From NCBI RefSeq assembly GCF_000828715.1, contig NZ_AP014583.1:1858001-1922000 (forward strand): DNA of 64,000 bases. The letters are read 5' to 3'. The notes below the pieces were generated by a model that searched no databases, was not told the DNA's origin, and saw only the letters and a list, made by a program, of their open reading frames with translations. Origin of the DNA: Winogradskyella sp. PG-2. Lineage in GTDB: Bacteria > Bacteroidota > Bacteroidia > Flavobacteriales > Flavobacteriaceae. Each line of letters begins with the position of its first letter. Positions within the stretch are counted from its first letter, which is position 1. The position numbers were made by a program, and so were the translations under genes. Below are positions 7,089 through 16,274 of this stretch, one piece after another.

Positions 7089-9551
7089 ATGTTATATACC
7101 ATCATTCAAATTATAGCATTTCAGACCTTGTTTTTATTGGTTTACGATTTGTTTTTAAGACGCGAAACCTTCTTTAATTATAATAGAACTTATTTACTTT
7201 TAACTTCAGTATTATCATTGGTATTACCATTTGTAAAGTTCCCTAAATTAAAAAAAATAACAACAAACGATGTTGTGATTCAGTTACCTGAGGTTTTTAT
7301 AGGTACCAAAGTACCTACAGCAAATGAAATTTTTATAGCAGAACAAGCAGGTATTATTATAGAGCAACCACAAACTCCAATTTGGCAGAGTATAGCTTTA
7401 TTTGGTATTGCTTTAGCAGCATTAATTTTCCTTTTTAAAATCGGAAAACTTTATGTATTAAAATTTAGAAACCCAAAACGATGGCAAGGAAATGTGTTAA
7501 TTGTAAAGCTTATAAAGAGTAGTGCAGCCTTTTCATTTTTCAATACTATTTTTCTTGGTGAGCGCATTCCTGAAAGAGAAAGACCAATTATTTATAAGCA
7601 TGAACTAGTGCATATAAAAGAATTACACACTTTAGATTTACTCTTTTTCGAAGTCCTTAGAATCATCTTATGGTTCAATCCATTGTTAAATATCTACCAA
7701 AATAGAATAAAAGAATTACATGAATATATAGCAGATGCTAAAGCTTTGAAGCAAAATGGAAAAGTAGAGTATTATCAAAGCTTACTTAATCAGGTATTTG
7801 ATGTGAAAAATGTGTCTTTTACAAACACATTTTTTAAAAAATCATTAATCAAAAAACGAATCGCTATGTTACAAAAATCAAAATCCAAACAGCGTCAACT
7901 TATAAAGTATACATTATTACTTCCTTTAGTTTTTGGCATGCTAATTTATACCTCCACTGAGGTTAGAGCTCAAGTAAAATCAGTTGTTGAACAAGAGATT
8001 AATTCAGACTTTTCGAATGTTGAATCGTATACACCTACCAGTATTCAAGTAAAACCAAAGGTTAAGCAAAACGTGAATCAAGAACTCACAGATGCCGAAT
8101 TGATAAAAAAGTATTACAATGAATTAGTGGCAATGAAAAAAAATGGAGCGTCTTTTCTTGAAATTGCAAAATATGCTGACATTGGTACTGAAAATTCAGA
8201 AAAATACTTACTTTCTAAAGGAGAGTTTTTAAAATCTAAAGCCTTTATGCAGTATGTTGTAGAGCATATGAGTGCAAGAAAGTCAGAAAAAGGAACGTTA
8301 ACAACAGAAGACTTTCAAACATTTGAAAAATTAACTTTTGATAAACACAAAACGTATCTTGACTATAGAGCATGGAAAAAAACGGATGAGGCAAAAGAAC
8401 ACTGGGAGTCTTATTCTAGAGATGGAGTGCTTAGGCTTTTTGTTAAAGAAATAGGAAACCAATCGGCTGAAGAAAAAGAACTTTTCGACCGTTTATTAAA
8501 ACAATTAGAGAATGATGATTATGAAAAAATAATAATGACAGATGGCAAATCTACATTTGTTGTAAATGATTATAAAAGTCCTGAGCAAAATGAAGTAATT
8601 GAATCTATTGAAGTCCCATTTTCAGTGGTAGAGGAAGTCCCAACATTGGTTGAATGTAAAGATTTAATGAGTAATGTAGATCGCAAAGATTGCATGAACC
8701 AGTTTGTAAACAAACACGTTAATAAGAATTTTAATACAAGTCTAGCTGATAGTTTAAGTTCAGGTAGAAAACGCATTTTCATTCAGTTTAAAATAGATAC
8801 TCTAGGTTATGTTAAGGCTATAAAAGCCAGAGGACCGAGTAAAGTATTAGAAGAAGAAGCCAAACGCGTTATTAAAACTCTGCCTCAATTTACACCTGGA
8901 AAGCAAAAAGGGAAATTGGTTGTTGTGCCTTATTCTTTACCTATTGTTTTTCAAGTAGCTGGTACTAATTCAACTGAAACAAAAGTATCTTTAGAAGAAT
9001 TGGTTGCTCAAAGAGATCGAGTTTTAAAGAATTCTAGTGAGGATAATCCAGTTGTAATAAGATTAAATCGTCAGATTGAGGCTGTAAAGAAGAATAAATC
9101 CGTTAATGATAAAGTAGATGAATTAACAAAATATTTAAAGGAAGAGTTAAATAAAACTCAAAAAGATTCTATTCAGCTTCAAAATATTCCATTTAGTGTT
9201 GTAAAGGTCGCTCCTGTGCATCCAGATTGTAAAACGCTTACTGATGAAGAACAGAGAAAATGTACAACCAGTAAAGTAAACATGCATGTAAATAAAAACT
9301 TTAATACTAATTTGGCTAATGAACTTGATATTAGGGGAAGGCAGGAAATATTTATTGCTTTTACAATTAATAAAGAAGGTTATGTTACTGATGTTAAAGC
9401 TAGAGCACCTCATAAAGAATTAGAAGCTGAAGCCATTAGAGTAATTAAAAAATTGCCTCAGTTTATTCCTGGTAAACATGATGGTGAAAACGTAGATGTT
9501 CCTTTTAGTATACCTGTAACTTTTCAAGTTAATAACACAAAAAAAAATTAA
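7089..9551 (+). CDS. M56 (BlaR1-type) peptidase with two TonB-like domains
   Basis: An 820-residue membrane protein. The N-terminal 290 residues are an M56 module: hydrophobic segments, the zinc motif HELVH with His171, Glu172 and His175, and downstream ELHEYIADAKAL. A further membrane segment near residues 275-295 leads to an extracytoplasmic part. That part has a helical region and two TonB C-terminal-like domains, near 555-632 and 735-815, each with the same pattern: FIxF, then GYVxxxKAR, then LPQFxPGK, then PxSxPxxFQV. The two copies are clear duplicates. In BlaR1/MecR1 the M56 domain cleaves the BlaI/MecI repressor after sensing an outside signal. Here the TonB-like modules replace a penicillin-binding sensor, so the ligand is unknown. 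Upstream neighbour: the BlaI-type repressor. Confidence 0.9.
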   Translation: MLYTIIQIIAFQTLFLLVYDLFLRRETFFNYNRTYLLLTSVLSLVLPFVKFPKLKKITTNDVVIQLPEVFIGTKVPTANEIFIAEQAGIIIEQPQTPIWQSIALFGIALAALIFLFKIGKLYVLKFRNPKRWQGNVLIVKLIKSSAAFSFFNTIFLGERIPERERPIIYKHELVHIKELHTLDLLFFEVLRIILWFNPLLNIYQNRIKELHEYIADAKALKQNGKVEYYQSLLNQVFDVKNVSFTNTFFKKSLIKKRIAMLQKSKSKQRQLIKYTLLLPLVFGMLIYTSTEVRAQVKSVVEQEINSDFSNVESYTPTSIQVKPKVKQNVNQELTDAELIKKYYNELVAMKKNGASFLEIAKYADIGTENSEKYLLSKGEFLKSKAFMQYVVEHMSARKSEKGTLTTEDFQTFEKLTFDKHKTYLDYRAWKKTDEAKEHWESYSRDGVLRLFVKEIGNQSAEEKELFDRLLKQLENDDYEKIIMTDGKSTFVVNDYKSPEQNEVIESIEVPFSVVEEVPTLVECKDLMSNVDRKDCMNQFVNKHVNKNFNTSLADSLSSGRKRIFIQFKIDTLGYVKAIKARGPSKVLEEEAKRVIKTLPQFTPGKQKGKLVVVPYSLPIVFQVAGTNSTETKVSLEELVAQRDRVLKNSSEDNPVVIRLNRQIEAVKKNKSVNDKVDELTKYLKEELNKTQKDSIQLQNIPFSVVKVAPVHPDCKTLTDEEQRKCTTSKVNMHVNKNFNTNLANELDIRGRQEIFIAFTINKEGYVTDVKARAPHKELEAEAIRVIKKLPQFIPGKHDGENVDVPFSIPVTFQVNNTKKN

Positions 9552-9563
9552 TTGCAATTGTCT

Positions 9564-10694
9564 ATGAAATATAACTTTTGGTTATTGTGTTTAGTTCTCA
9601 ACCTTAGTTTAAGCTCCCAAAACTCAACAGATAAAGCCGATAATTTATATGCTAGTGGCAACTATTCCAAAGCTATTGAAATCTATAAATCGTTAAAAGA
9701 CTTAAATGAGATTTATGGAAAAATAGCTAAAGCCTACATTGCTATTGGTAACTACGGGGAAGGACTGGTTAACTATAAAAAAGCAATAGACGCTAATCCT
9801 GAGAATACACTTTTAAAATATGAATATGCCAAGTTACTGACCAAGACTAAAAAATATGATGAATCACATCAACTTTTTAAAGTCTTAATTGCTTCAGATA
9901 GTTTAAACCCTAATTACCATTATGAGTTGGGTATTGTTTTAGAAAAACAGAAAGATACTTTGGCTATACAAGAATTTATAAAAACTTTTGATTTAGATCT
10001 TACTCATCAAAAAGCCATTTTTAAGATAGCAAAATATAATATTAAGAAACGAAAATTTGAAACTGCACACCGTTTTATAGACAAAGGCCTTGAGAGTTAT
10101 ATAAATAATATAGAATTGGTGAGTCTCAAGGCTCAAGCTTATTATTTTCAAGACTATTATACACATTCTGTAGTTTGGTTTAAGAAGTTACTCGACTTAG
10201 GAGAGAAGTCTGAATTTATACATGAGAAATTAAGTTTAAGTTATGCACAGAATTCAGATTATGAAGATGCTATTTATCACAGAAAACAAGCACTAAAGTA
10301 TAGCCCTAACGATGCTAATGCAATATTTGTCATTGGAACTTACTATCAAAGTCTAAGCAATTTCGAAAAGGCAGAAGAGTATATTTCTAAGGCATTAAAA
10401 CTTCAAGACCAATCCCTTTCAGATGAATATCAGCGGTTAGGAGTTATTTTAAACCGCCAAAAAAAATATGAAAAAGCCATTAAGGCATTTCAAAAATCTT
10501 TTAAAGAAGATCCTACGAATATTATGTCAGAGTTCTTTATTCTTAGAACTAAAGACGAATATTATGCAGATATAGATACAAAGATTAAAATGTATGAAGA
10601 CTTTATTAAAAGGAAAGAGAAAAGTCCTTTTGCATCCTTTGCCCAAAGTAGACTTGAAGAACTAAAGCAAGAAAAATTCTTAGAGGAAGATTAG
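9564..10694 (+). CDS. Secreted TPR-repeat protein
   Basis: A 376-residue protein from ATG 9564; a TTG 12 nt earlier touches the previous stop and is less likely. A signal peptide (MKYNFWLLCLVLNLSLSS) precedes a string of about ten tetratricopeptide repeats covering nearly all of the rest, for example the stretch around NYSKAIEIYKSL and KYEKAIKAFQKS. It therefore acts as a scaffold in the periplasm or at the outer membrane. It follows the M56 gene by 12 nt and is probably in the BlaI-M56 operon. No catalytic domain is visible. Confidence 0.8.
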   Translation: MKYNFWLLCLVLNLSLSSQNSTDKADNLYASGNYSKAIEIYKSLKDLNEIYGKIAKAYIAIGNYGEGLVNYKKAIDANPENTLLKYEYAKLLTKTKKYDESHQLFKVLIASDSLNPNYHYELGIVLEKQKDTLAIQEFIKTFDLDLTHQKAIFKIAKYNIKKRKFETAHRFIDKGLESYINNIELVSLKAQAYYFQDYYTHSVVWFKKLLDLGEKSEFIHEKLSLSYAQNSDYEDAIYHRKQALKYSPNDANAIFVIGTYYQSLSNFEKAEEYISKALKLQDQSLSDEYQRLGVILNRQKKYEKAIKAFQKSFKEDPTNIMSEFFILRTKDEYYADIDTKIKMYEDFIKRKEKSPFASFAQSRLEELKQEKFLEED

Positions 10695-10735
10695 AATTTA
10701 AAAATATCGTATTTTTCACAATTAGAATTTTACGA

Positions 10736-11212
10736 ATGAGGCCAATTATTTTTCTTTTAATCTTATTACTAGCAACATCTTGCAGTTATTTTGAAAAGAA
10801 AAAAGTCAATTCAGAAGATTTACTCCAAGAAGAATTACAAACCTTTAATTGGAAGGAAGTAGATACATATCCAACTTTTAGTAGTTGTGATTCTATTACA
10901 ATAAAAGCAGATAGTAAAGCTTGTTTTCAGAATACATTGGTTTCTAGTGTGAATCAGTTTTTAGAAACTCAGAATATAGTTGTTACAGAAGATGTAAACG
11001 ATATGATTAGACTTCAACTCACTATTGATAACAAAGGTGTTTTATCAATTGATGTATTAGATTTTAAACCAGAAACTGAAGTTCAAATTCCGCAAATAGA
11101 TAGTTTATTGCGACAAAGTTTAAAAGGGATTCCTAAAATATTTCCTGCAATAAAAAGAGGTCAACAAGTAAAGACTACTTTTGAGTTACCAGTAATTGTA
11201 AAGATTAATTGA
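10736..11212 (+). CDS. Lipoprotein with TonB-like C-terminus
   Basis: A 158-residue predicted lipoprotein. The signal ends in LLATSC, a lipobox with Cys16. The remainder resembles the TonB-like domains of the M56 protein encoded upstream: it has a short cysteine-containing segment (FSSCDS), then LQLTIDNKGVLSIDVLDF and a final PAIKRGQQVKTTFELPVIVKI, in the same order as in those domains. It is 41 bp downstream of the TPR gene and is probably the last gene of the BlaI-M56 operon. A role as an outer-membrane partner of the M56 sensor is inferred from the shared domain. Confidence 0.7.
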   Translation: MRPIIFLLILLLATSCSYFEKKKVNSEDLLQEELQTFNWKEVDTYPTFSSCDSITIKADSKACFQNTLVSSVNQFLETQNIVVTEDVNDMIRLQLTIDNKGVLSIDVLDFKPETEVQIPQIDSLLRQSLKGIPKIFPAIKRGQQVKTTFELPVIVKIN

Positions 11213-11214
11213 TT

Positions 11215-11952
11215 TTAGAAACGGATTGCAAATTTCTGCATCAATCGTAAGACCTCTATATACAACCAAATAAGTGTCGCTAAAAGTCCCCAAGTAGCCA
11301 ACCATTCTTTATATTTTGGTGCTCTATTTTTATAACGTTCTATGTAATCAAAATCTAATAATAAAGCAAAAGAAGCCACTATTGCAGCTAATACATTAAA
11401 CGCTATAGCAAACCATGACGTTCCCCATATATAGGTTTTAATGCTAAAAAAACTTAAAATCCAAGATATAAGATATACAACCATAATACTAATGGTGGCA
11501 GTTATAATAACACTGCGTAGTTTTTTAGTGACTACAATAATTCTTAGTTGGTATAATAACAGCATTACAAAAAAAGTAACAATGGTAACACCAATGGCTT
11601 GGTATGGTAATTCAGGAAAATTACGATGGGCATAAGCCGAAAATCCCCCTAAAAAGAAGCCTTTAGCTATTACATAAAGTGGGACTAAAATATGAGCCCA
11701 ATTTTTTCGTACAGAAATTAGAACACTAATAACAACAGCACCTAACATACCGCCTAAAGTATACCATTTCATTGAAGTGCCAGTTTCATTTAATTTCCAT
11801 AAATAGGCTGTAATTGCTGCAATAATTAAAATCCCAAACATGGATTTTATAAATATACCTCCAACAGACATTGTCTTAGCAGATGATTTTCTGTCATCCC
11901 AGAAATAACTATTAAAAACAGGATTTGAAGTTTTAAAGTTTCGTAAACTCAT
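11215..11952 (-). CDS. Bax inhibitor-1/YccA family membrane protein
   Basis: A 245-residue protein with about seven hydrophobic segments, typical of the Bax inhibitor-1/YccA family in Bacteroidota, which starts in the same style (SLRNFKTSNPVFNSYFW). These proteins are proton-sensitive calcium leak channels in the best studied cases. The gene converges on the lipoprotein gene with 2 nt between stop codons, and its start codon overlaps the stop of the next upstream gene on the minus strand. Confidence 0.85.
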   Translation of the reverse strand: MSLRNFKTSNPVFNSYFWDDRKSSAKTMSVGGIFIKSMFGILIIAAITAYLWKLNETGTSMKWYTLGGMLGAVVISVLISVRKNWAHILVPLYVIAKGFFLGGFSAYAHRNFPELPYQAIGVTIVTFFVMLLLYQLRIIVVTKKLRSVIITATISIMVVYLISWILSFFSIKTYIWGTSWFAIAFNVLAAIVASFALLLDFDYIERYKNRAPKYKEWLATWGLLATLIWLYIEVLRLMQKFAIRF

Positions 11953-12815
11953 TATAAATTGAATTTATAACCGATAGCAATATCCGTAGAAAAATTACCT
12001 TGATTATCCAATAATAGGGCAAATAGTTCGCCATAAATTATCGTGATAAAACTGTTATCACTGATTTTAATATCAGAACCAATACCAAAAATTAGCGGTA
12101 CATCAAATGAGGTGTCATTTATATCAACTATTTCATCATTTTCACCAATAAATTCAATCCGAGATAGGTTAACAGTCGCTAGTTTTACTTGACCATAAAT
12201 TGAAAACGAAGGTTGGTTAATTACTCTATAACGATATCCTAAAGAAAATTCGGTTGTTGCATAAGGAAAGTCATCATTATCAAAAGCATGTCGTGCTTGT
12301 AAAAAACCTGAACTTCTTGGCAAAACATTAGCTTCATATATTTCTAATTCAAAACCAATAAGCGGTGTTTTTATATTATCTGGGTTTCCAACAAAAGGAT
12401 TGTTAGTGATACCTCCAGAAAAGCCAAGCCTAAATTCTACATTACTCTCGGTAGAATCAGAAACATAAGTTGAATCTACAGACGTATTGTATTTGTCAAT
12501 ATAATTCCTAAGACTATAGAGTGTTAATTTTAGTTTATCTGCAGACTGTCCGTTAGTGAGGTCACTTAAGGTAGATTTATATTCTTCTTGGTATTTGTTG
12601 TTATCACCCTTTGTGTTTTTAAGCTCTAAGATTGAACCATCATCTGTTCTAACAAAATAACGATATTCATTATCAATAATATTCCAAAGTAAGTCTAGTT
12701 TACCATCAATTTCTGTCTTAAGTTCTAAGGTTTCTCCATTAATGGTATACCGTTCTTGACTATAATTAAATTGAAAAATGAAGCCAATAACAAGTAATAA
12801 AAGTAACTTTTTCAT
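11952..12815 (-). CDS. Predicted outer-membrane beta-barrel protein
   Basis: A 287-residue protein when read from the ATG at 12815, which gives a clean signal peptide (MKKLLLLLVIGFIFQFNYS). The longer reading from 12899 would overlap the glycosyltransferase gene and bury the signal peptide. After the signal comes a region of about 100 residues, then alternating beta-strand sequence ending in aromatic-rich GYKFNL, as in small outer-membrane barrels. No specific family is recognised. It overlaps the Bax inhibitor gene by 1 nt and lies in a minus-strand run of four genes. Confidence 0.65.
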   Translation of the reverse strand: MKKLLLLLVIGFIFQFNYSQERYTINGETLELKTEIDGKLDLLWNIIDNEYRYFVRTDDGSILELKNTKGDNNKYQEEYKSTLSDLTNGQSADKLKLTLYSLRNYIDKYNTSVDSTYVSDSTESNVEFRLGFSGGITNNPFVGNPDNIKTPLIGFELEIYEANVLPRSSGFLQARHAFDNDDFPYATTEFSLGYRYRVINQPSFSIYGQVKLATVNLSRIEFIGENDEIVDINDTSFDVPLIFGIGSDIKISDNSFITIIYGELFALLLDNQGNFSTDIAIGYKFNL

Positions 12816-12867
12816 TTGCTGTTTGGATTTGGTTTTAGTAAAGCTACCAAAAATATTCAATACAATA

Positions 12868-14022
12868 TCATTTCTTAAATGTACGACCTTTCCATTCATA
12901 AGATTTGAAAAGCGATAAGATTACAATATAAATGCTAAAAAAAGGATAAATTATACTTGAAGATATATAGGAAATAAGTAGCGTTTCTTGTTTGAAAAAT
13001 CGAGATGTTTTAAATAGTAATAAAAAGTCAATACTAAATTTAATAACAAATAGGGCTATTGCAATTTTGGAGGTTAAGTAACCAAAAATCACTAAGGGTA
13101 TTAACAGGATACTAGCTAAATTACCAAGTAAAATAATACTACCTATAATTTTTGAAAACGCATTAGTAGAGCGACTTGTTTTTGATGCCCAGCGTAAGCG
13201 CTGTTGAATCAATTCAGTACCAGTATTCACAGGATTAGTAGCTACTATAGCTTTTTCAGATTTAAGATAACTCACTTTTTTAATATCTTCTTTTATGAAT
13301 TTTTCTAAAAGAAAAATGTCATCTCCACTGGCTATATTTAAGTTGCCTTCAAAACCATTTAAATTAAGAAAAGTAGATTTTCGATATGCAAAATTTGCTC
13401 CATTGCATAAGAACGGTTTCTTCAGACCAAAACCACCAATGGTAGCACCTTGTAAACTCAAAATATCTAAAATCTGAAAGCGATTAAAAAACGAATTTGA
13501 GTTGCGGTATGTTACTGGTGCTACTATACAATTAGGATTTTTAGTTTGAATACATTCATCAAAAACATCGAGCAAATATTTAGGTAATACACAATCGGCA
13601 TCAGTGGTTATAATCCAATCGGATTTTGAAATTACTATTGCTGAGGTTATTGCATCCTTTTTTGGCGAGTTTGAAGTTCTTTTATTTTGAATTATTTTAA
13701 TATTGTCATTTCGATGGACATCTTTTTTTGATGATTTTACACCGAGAGATTTTTTGATTACTGAAATAGAGTCATCCTCAGATTCATCGTCAACCAGAAT
13801 AACCTCAAACAAAGACTTAGAATAATTTAACTGAGAAATTGAAGTTAATAATTTCGGTAAATTTTCAACTTCATTCCTAAAGGGAATTACAAGAGAAAAT
13901 TTAGTTTTAGCTTTCAAATCTTGAATCTTAAAATAGTCGACTTTATCAAAGCCATAAATCATTGAGCCAATCCCTAAAAGATAAATAATAATTATTGTTA
14001 TGACTAGAGTTGACATAATCAT
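12868..14022 (-). CDS. Family 2 glycosyltransferase
   Basis: A 384-residue membrane glycosyltransferase. An N-terminal membrane segment (residues 3-24) is followed by a GT-A domain: LVIPFRNEVENLPKLLTS, then VILVDDESEDDS and the metal-binding ITTDADC. The acceptor-side motif appears as QQRLRWASK, the QxxRW element of processive GT2 enzymes. Three or four membrane segments close the protein. It probably transfers a sugar to a membrane-bound acceptor at the cytoplasmic face. The start overlaps the stop of the next upstream gene by 4 nt, which encodes an LPG-synthase-like membrane protein; the pair looks co-translated and suggests a lipid- or wall-linked glycan. Confidence 0.88.
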   Translation of the reverse strand: MIMSTLVITIIIIYLLGIGSMIYGFDKVDYFKIQDLKAKTKFSLVIPFRNEVENLPKLLTSISQLNYSKSLFEVILVDDESEDDSISVIKKSLGVKSSKKDVHRNDNIKIIQNKRTSNSPKKDAITSAIVISKSDWIITTDADCVLPKYLLDVFDECIQTKNPNCIVAPVTYRNSNSFFNRFQILDILSLQGATIGGFGLKKPFLCNGANFAYRKSTFLNLNGFEGNLNIASGDDIFLLEKFIKEDIKKVSYLKSEKAIVATNPVNTGTELIQQRLRWASKTSRSTNAFSKIIGSIILLGNLASILLIPLVIFGYLTSKIAIALFVIKFSIDFLLLFKTSRFFKQETLLISYISSSIIYPFFSIYIVILSLFKSYEWKGRTFKK

Positions 14023-14987
14023 ACTTCGTTACTAGGAAGTTTAAAGTTTAAAACAAAATAGCTCCCAAATAAGCTCGGAATCACAAAATTAAGTAGCCAC
14101 ATTAAAGTTACAATGCTCAGTATAGTAAGTTCATTGACTTCTACATAACCAAATAAAAATACAGCAACACTTCCTTTTATAACGACATCGAATATTGAAA
14201 TAGATGGCAGAATAGAAGCTAAAAAATGCATGCTAGTGATAACAACCATAGCTTTTGCATAGTCTGCATTTACACCAAATATGGTAAGCAAATAATAAAA
14301 TTGAAATGAAAATATTAGATACCGAAATAAGGATAAAGACAAGTTTATAATGTGTGTTTTTAAATCCATTTTTTTAATAAAACCAAAAACACGTTCAAAT
14401 GAAAATCCTTTTATTCTATAGCGTTTTTGTTTTACTCCTAAAACAGTAAATAAACTCACCATAAGTAATATAAATCCAAACTTTATAATACGGTAATAAT
14501 TGATGTCAATTTGATAGCGATTTACAAAAATCATAAAACCAATAATACCAAAAACTGTAGTAATGGTCATTTGTGCCATATTGCCTAAAAGGTTAAGAAG
14601 TACAATTCTGGTTCTCTGTTGCTTAGCATAATACACAGCTTTTGCTCCATAATCACCAATACGGTTTGGTGTAATTAATGAGGCTGTTAATCCTCCTAAA
14701 CTTTGTTCTAAAGCTTCTTTAAATGAGATTCTCTTTATTGTTTTAACTAAACCTTGCCATTTTAAAATTTCAAAAAGCCAGTTAAAAATGCTTAAAAAGA
14801 GTAAAAAAACGATGTTTTTGTACGAAAATGTATCATTTTCTTTCAAAAACGTAATAAATTCACTGAATTGTAAGTTCTCGTTTTCAGAGAGTTTGGAGTA
14901 TATAAAATAAAATGCACCAACAACAATACTTAACTTAATAAGTACAAAGAAGAATTGTTTAGTTTTGTAAGTCACATTATAATACAT
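14019..14987 (-). CDS. Lysylphosphatidylglycerol synthase TM-region family protein
   Basis: A 322-residue polytopic membrane protein with about eight hydrophobic segments. It matches the UPF0104 / LPG synthase transmembrane (flippase-like) family, with the characteristic GGLTASLITPNRIGDYGAKAVYY early and SISIFDVVIKGSVAVFLF late. No aminoacyltransferase domain is attached, so it is the flippase-like half only. It is translationally coupled with the GT2 gene downstream. The divergent plus-strand barrel gene starts at 15015, so 27 bp lie between the two starts. Confidence 0.82.
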   Translation of the reverse strand: MYYNVTYKTKQFFFVLIKLSIVVGAFYFIYSKLSENENLQFSEFITFLKENDTFSYKNIVFLLFLSIFNWLFEILKWQGLVKTIKRISFKEALEQSLGGLTASLITPNRIGDYGAKAVYYAKQQRTRIVLLNLLGNMAQMTITTVFGIIGFMIFVNRYQIDINYYRIIKFGFILLMVSLFTVLGVKQKRYRIKGFSFERVFGFIKKMDLKTHIINLSLSLFRYLIFSFQFYYLLTIFGVNADYAKAMVVITSMHFLASILPSISIFDVVIKGSVAVFLFGYVEVNELTILSIVTLMWLLNFVIPSLFGSYFVLNFKLPSNEV

Positions 14988-15014
14988 TGTACAAATAAAA
15001 TCAAAAACTTACAG

Positions 15015-15653
15015 ATGCAACATTATTTTAAACAATACCTGTTCTTTTTTATAATTGTTTTTGCGACTTTTAATTGTAATGCGCAATTTAAAGATACTAG
15101 TAAATGGAAAGCTCTTTTTGCGCTAGGTTTTAATTACCCAACCACTGATGGATTTGTTGATGGTGCATATGGTAAACCTGTCAATTTTCCTACTGTAAAG
15201 CTTGGAGTTCAGCATATGTTTAAAAGTACTTATGGAGTAAAACTAGATTATGGTTTTAATCGTTTTAAGAATGATGATAATTCACCAGAATTTAAGTTAA
15301 ATTACTCACGTATTAATGCACAATTTGTTTTTGATCCATCAGGATATATAGGATTTTTACCACAGCGAATTAGAACTGTTTTACATGCTGGACCTGGTAT
15401 ATCTTTTGCAAAGCCGTTAGGCAATTTAGGAGATAACAAGCAAACATTTCTCAACTTTTTAGGTGGTTTAGAGGTCCATTATGCTGTCAGTGAAAAAGTT
15501 TCTGTTTATACAGATATAGCCTACATTTATGGTTTAACATCTTTAGATAATTATGATCCTGTGCTTAGTGGATTAGGAGCCTTTAATGGTAGTGTTTTTA
15601 ACCTTACCTTTGGTGTAGCCGTTTCATTAAGTGGTTGTCAGTTTTGTGATTAA
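15015..15653 (+). CDS. Outer-membrane beta-barrel protein
   Basis: A 212-residue protein. The best start is ATG 15015, which gives a signal peptide (MQHYFKQYLFFFIIVFATF, cut near CNAQ); the longer frame from 14955 would run into the divergent gene. The mature part has alternating hydrophobic strands (KLGVQHMFKSTYGVKLDY, INAQFVFDP, VSVYTDIAYIYGL) as in OmpA-type or OmpW-type small barrels. It ends in SGCQFCD with two cysteines. It lies immediately before ruvC, with the stop codon touching the ruvC start. No specific function is recognised. Confidence 0.7.
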   Translation: MQHYFKQYLFFFIIVFATFNCNAQFKDTSKWKALFALGFNYPTTDGFVDGAYGKPVNFPTVKLGVQHMFKSTYGVKLDYGFNRFKNDDNSPEFKLNYSRINAQFVFDPSGYIGFLPQRIRTVLHAGPGISFAKPLGNLGDNKQTFLNFLGGLEVHYAVSEKVSVYTDIAYIYGLTSLDNYDPVLSGLGAFNGSVFNLTFGVAVSLSGCQFCD

Positions 15654-16208
15654 ATGAGTAAAGAAAAAATTATACTAGGCATAGATCCAGGAACAACAAT
15701 TATGGGTTTTGGACTTATAAAGGTTGTGGGTAAAAAAATGGAATTTATGCAGCTTAATGAATTGATGCTTAAAAAGTATGATGATCATTATCTAAAACTG
15801 AAACTCATTTTCGAACGCACAGTAGAACTCATAGATACCTATCATCCAGATGAAATTGCTATTGAAGCTCCATTCTTTGGTAAGAATGTGCAGAGCATGC
15901 TAAAACTTGGTCGTGCTCAAGGTGTTGCAATGGCTGCTGGTTTATCTCGAGAAGTACCCATTACAGAATACGCACCTAAGAAAATTAAAATGGCAATTAC
16001 AGGAAATGGTAATGCTAGTAAAGAACAAGTTGCTAAAATGCTTCAAAGCATGCTTGGTTTAAAAGAATTACCTAAAAACTTAGATTCTATGGATGGGTTG
16101 GCAGCAGCAGTTTGCCATTTTTATAATCAAGGTCGTGTACAAATTGGAAAGAGTTATTCTGGTTGGTCTGCTTTTGTTAAGCAGAATGAAGGTAGAGTGA
16201 AGAAGTAG
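15654..16208 (+). CDS. ruvC: Crossover junction endodeoxyribonuclease RuvC
   Basis: A 184-residue RuvC, the Holliday junction resolvase that nicks four-way junctions together with RuvAB. The four catalytic acidic residues are recognisable: Asp11 in GIDPGTTIMG, Glu71 in IAIEAPF, and Asp144 and Asp147 in LDSMDGLAAAVCH. Length and domain are standard. It starts at ATG 15654, one codon boundary after the barrel gene, and is followed by a 66-bp gap before an LRR lipoprotein gene. Confidence 0.96.
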   Translation: MSKEKIILGIDPGTTIMGFGLIKVVGKKMEFMQLNELMLKKYDDHYLKLKLIFERTVELIDTYHPDEIAIEAPFFGKNVQSMLKLGRAQGVAMAAGLSREVPITEYAPKKIKMAITGNGNASKEQVAKMLQSMLGLKELPKNLDSMDGLAAAVCHFYNQGRVQIGKSYSGWSAFVKQNEGRVKK

Positions 16209-16274
16209 TTCAATTGTTTATCTGTATTAATCGTGGATTTGTAATTCCGCACGTGATGTGGAATCTATTTTAAT

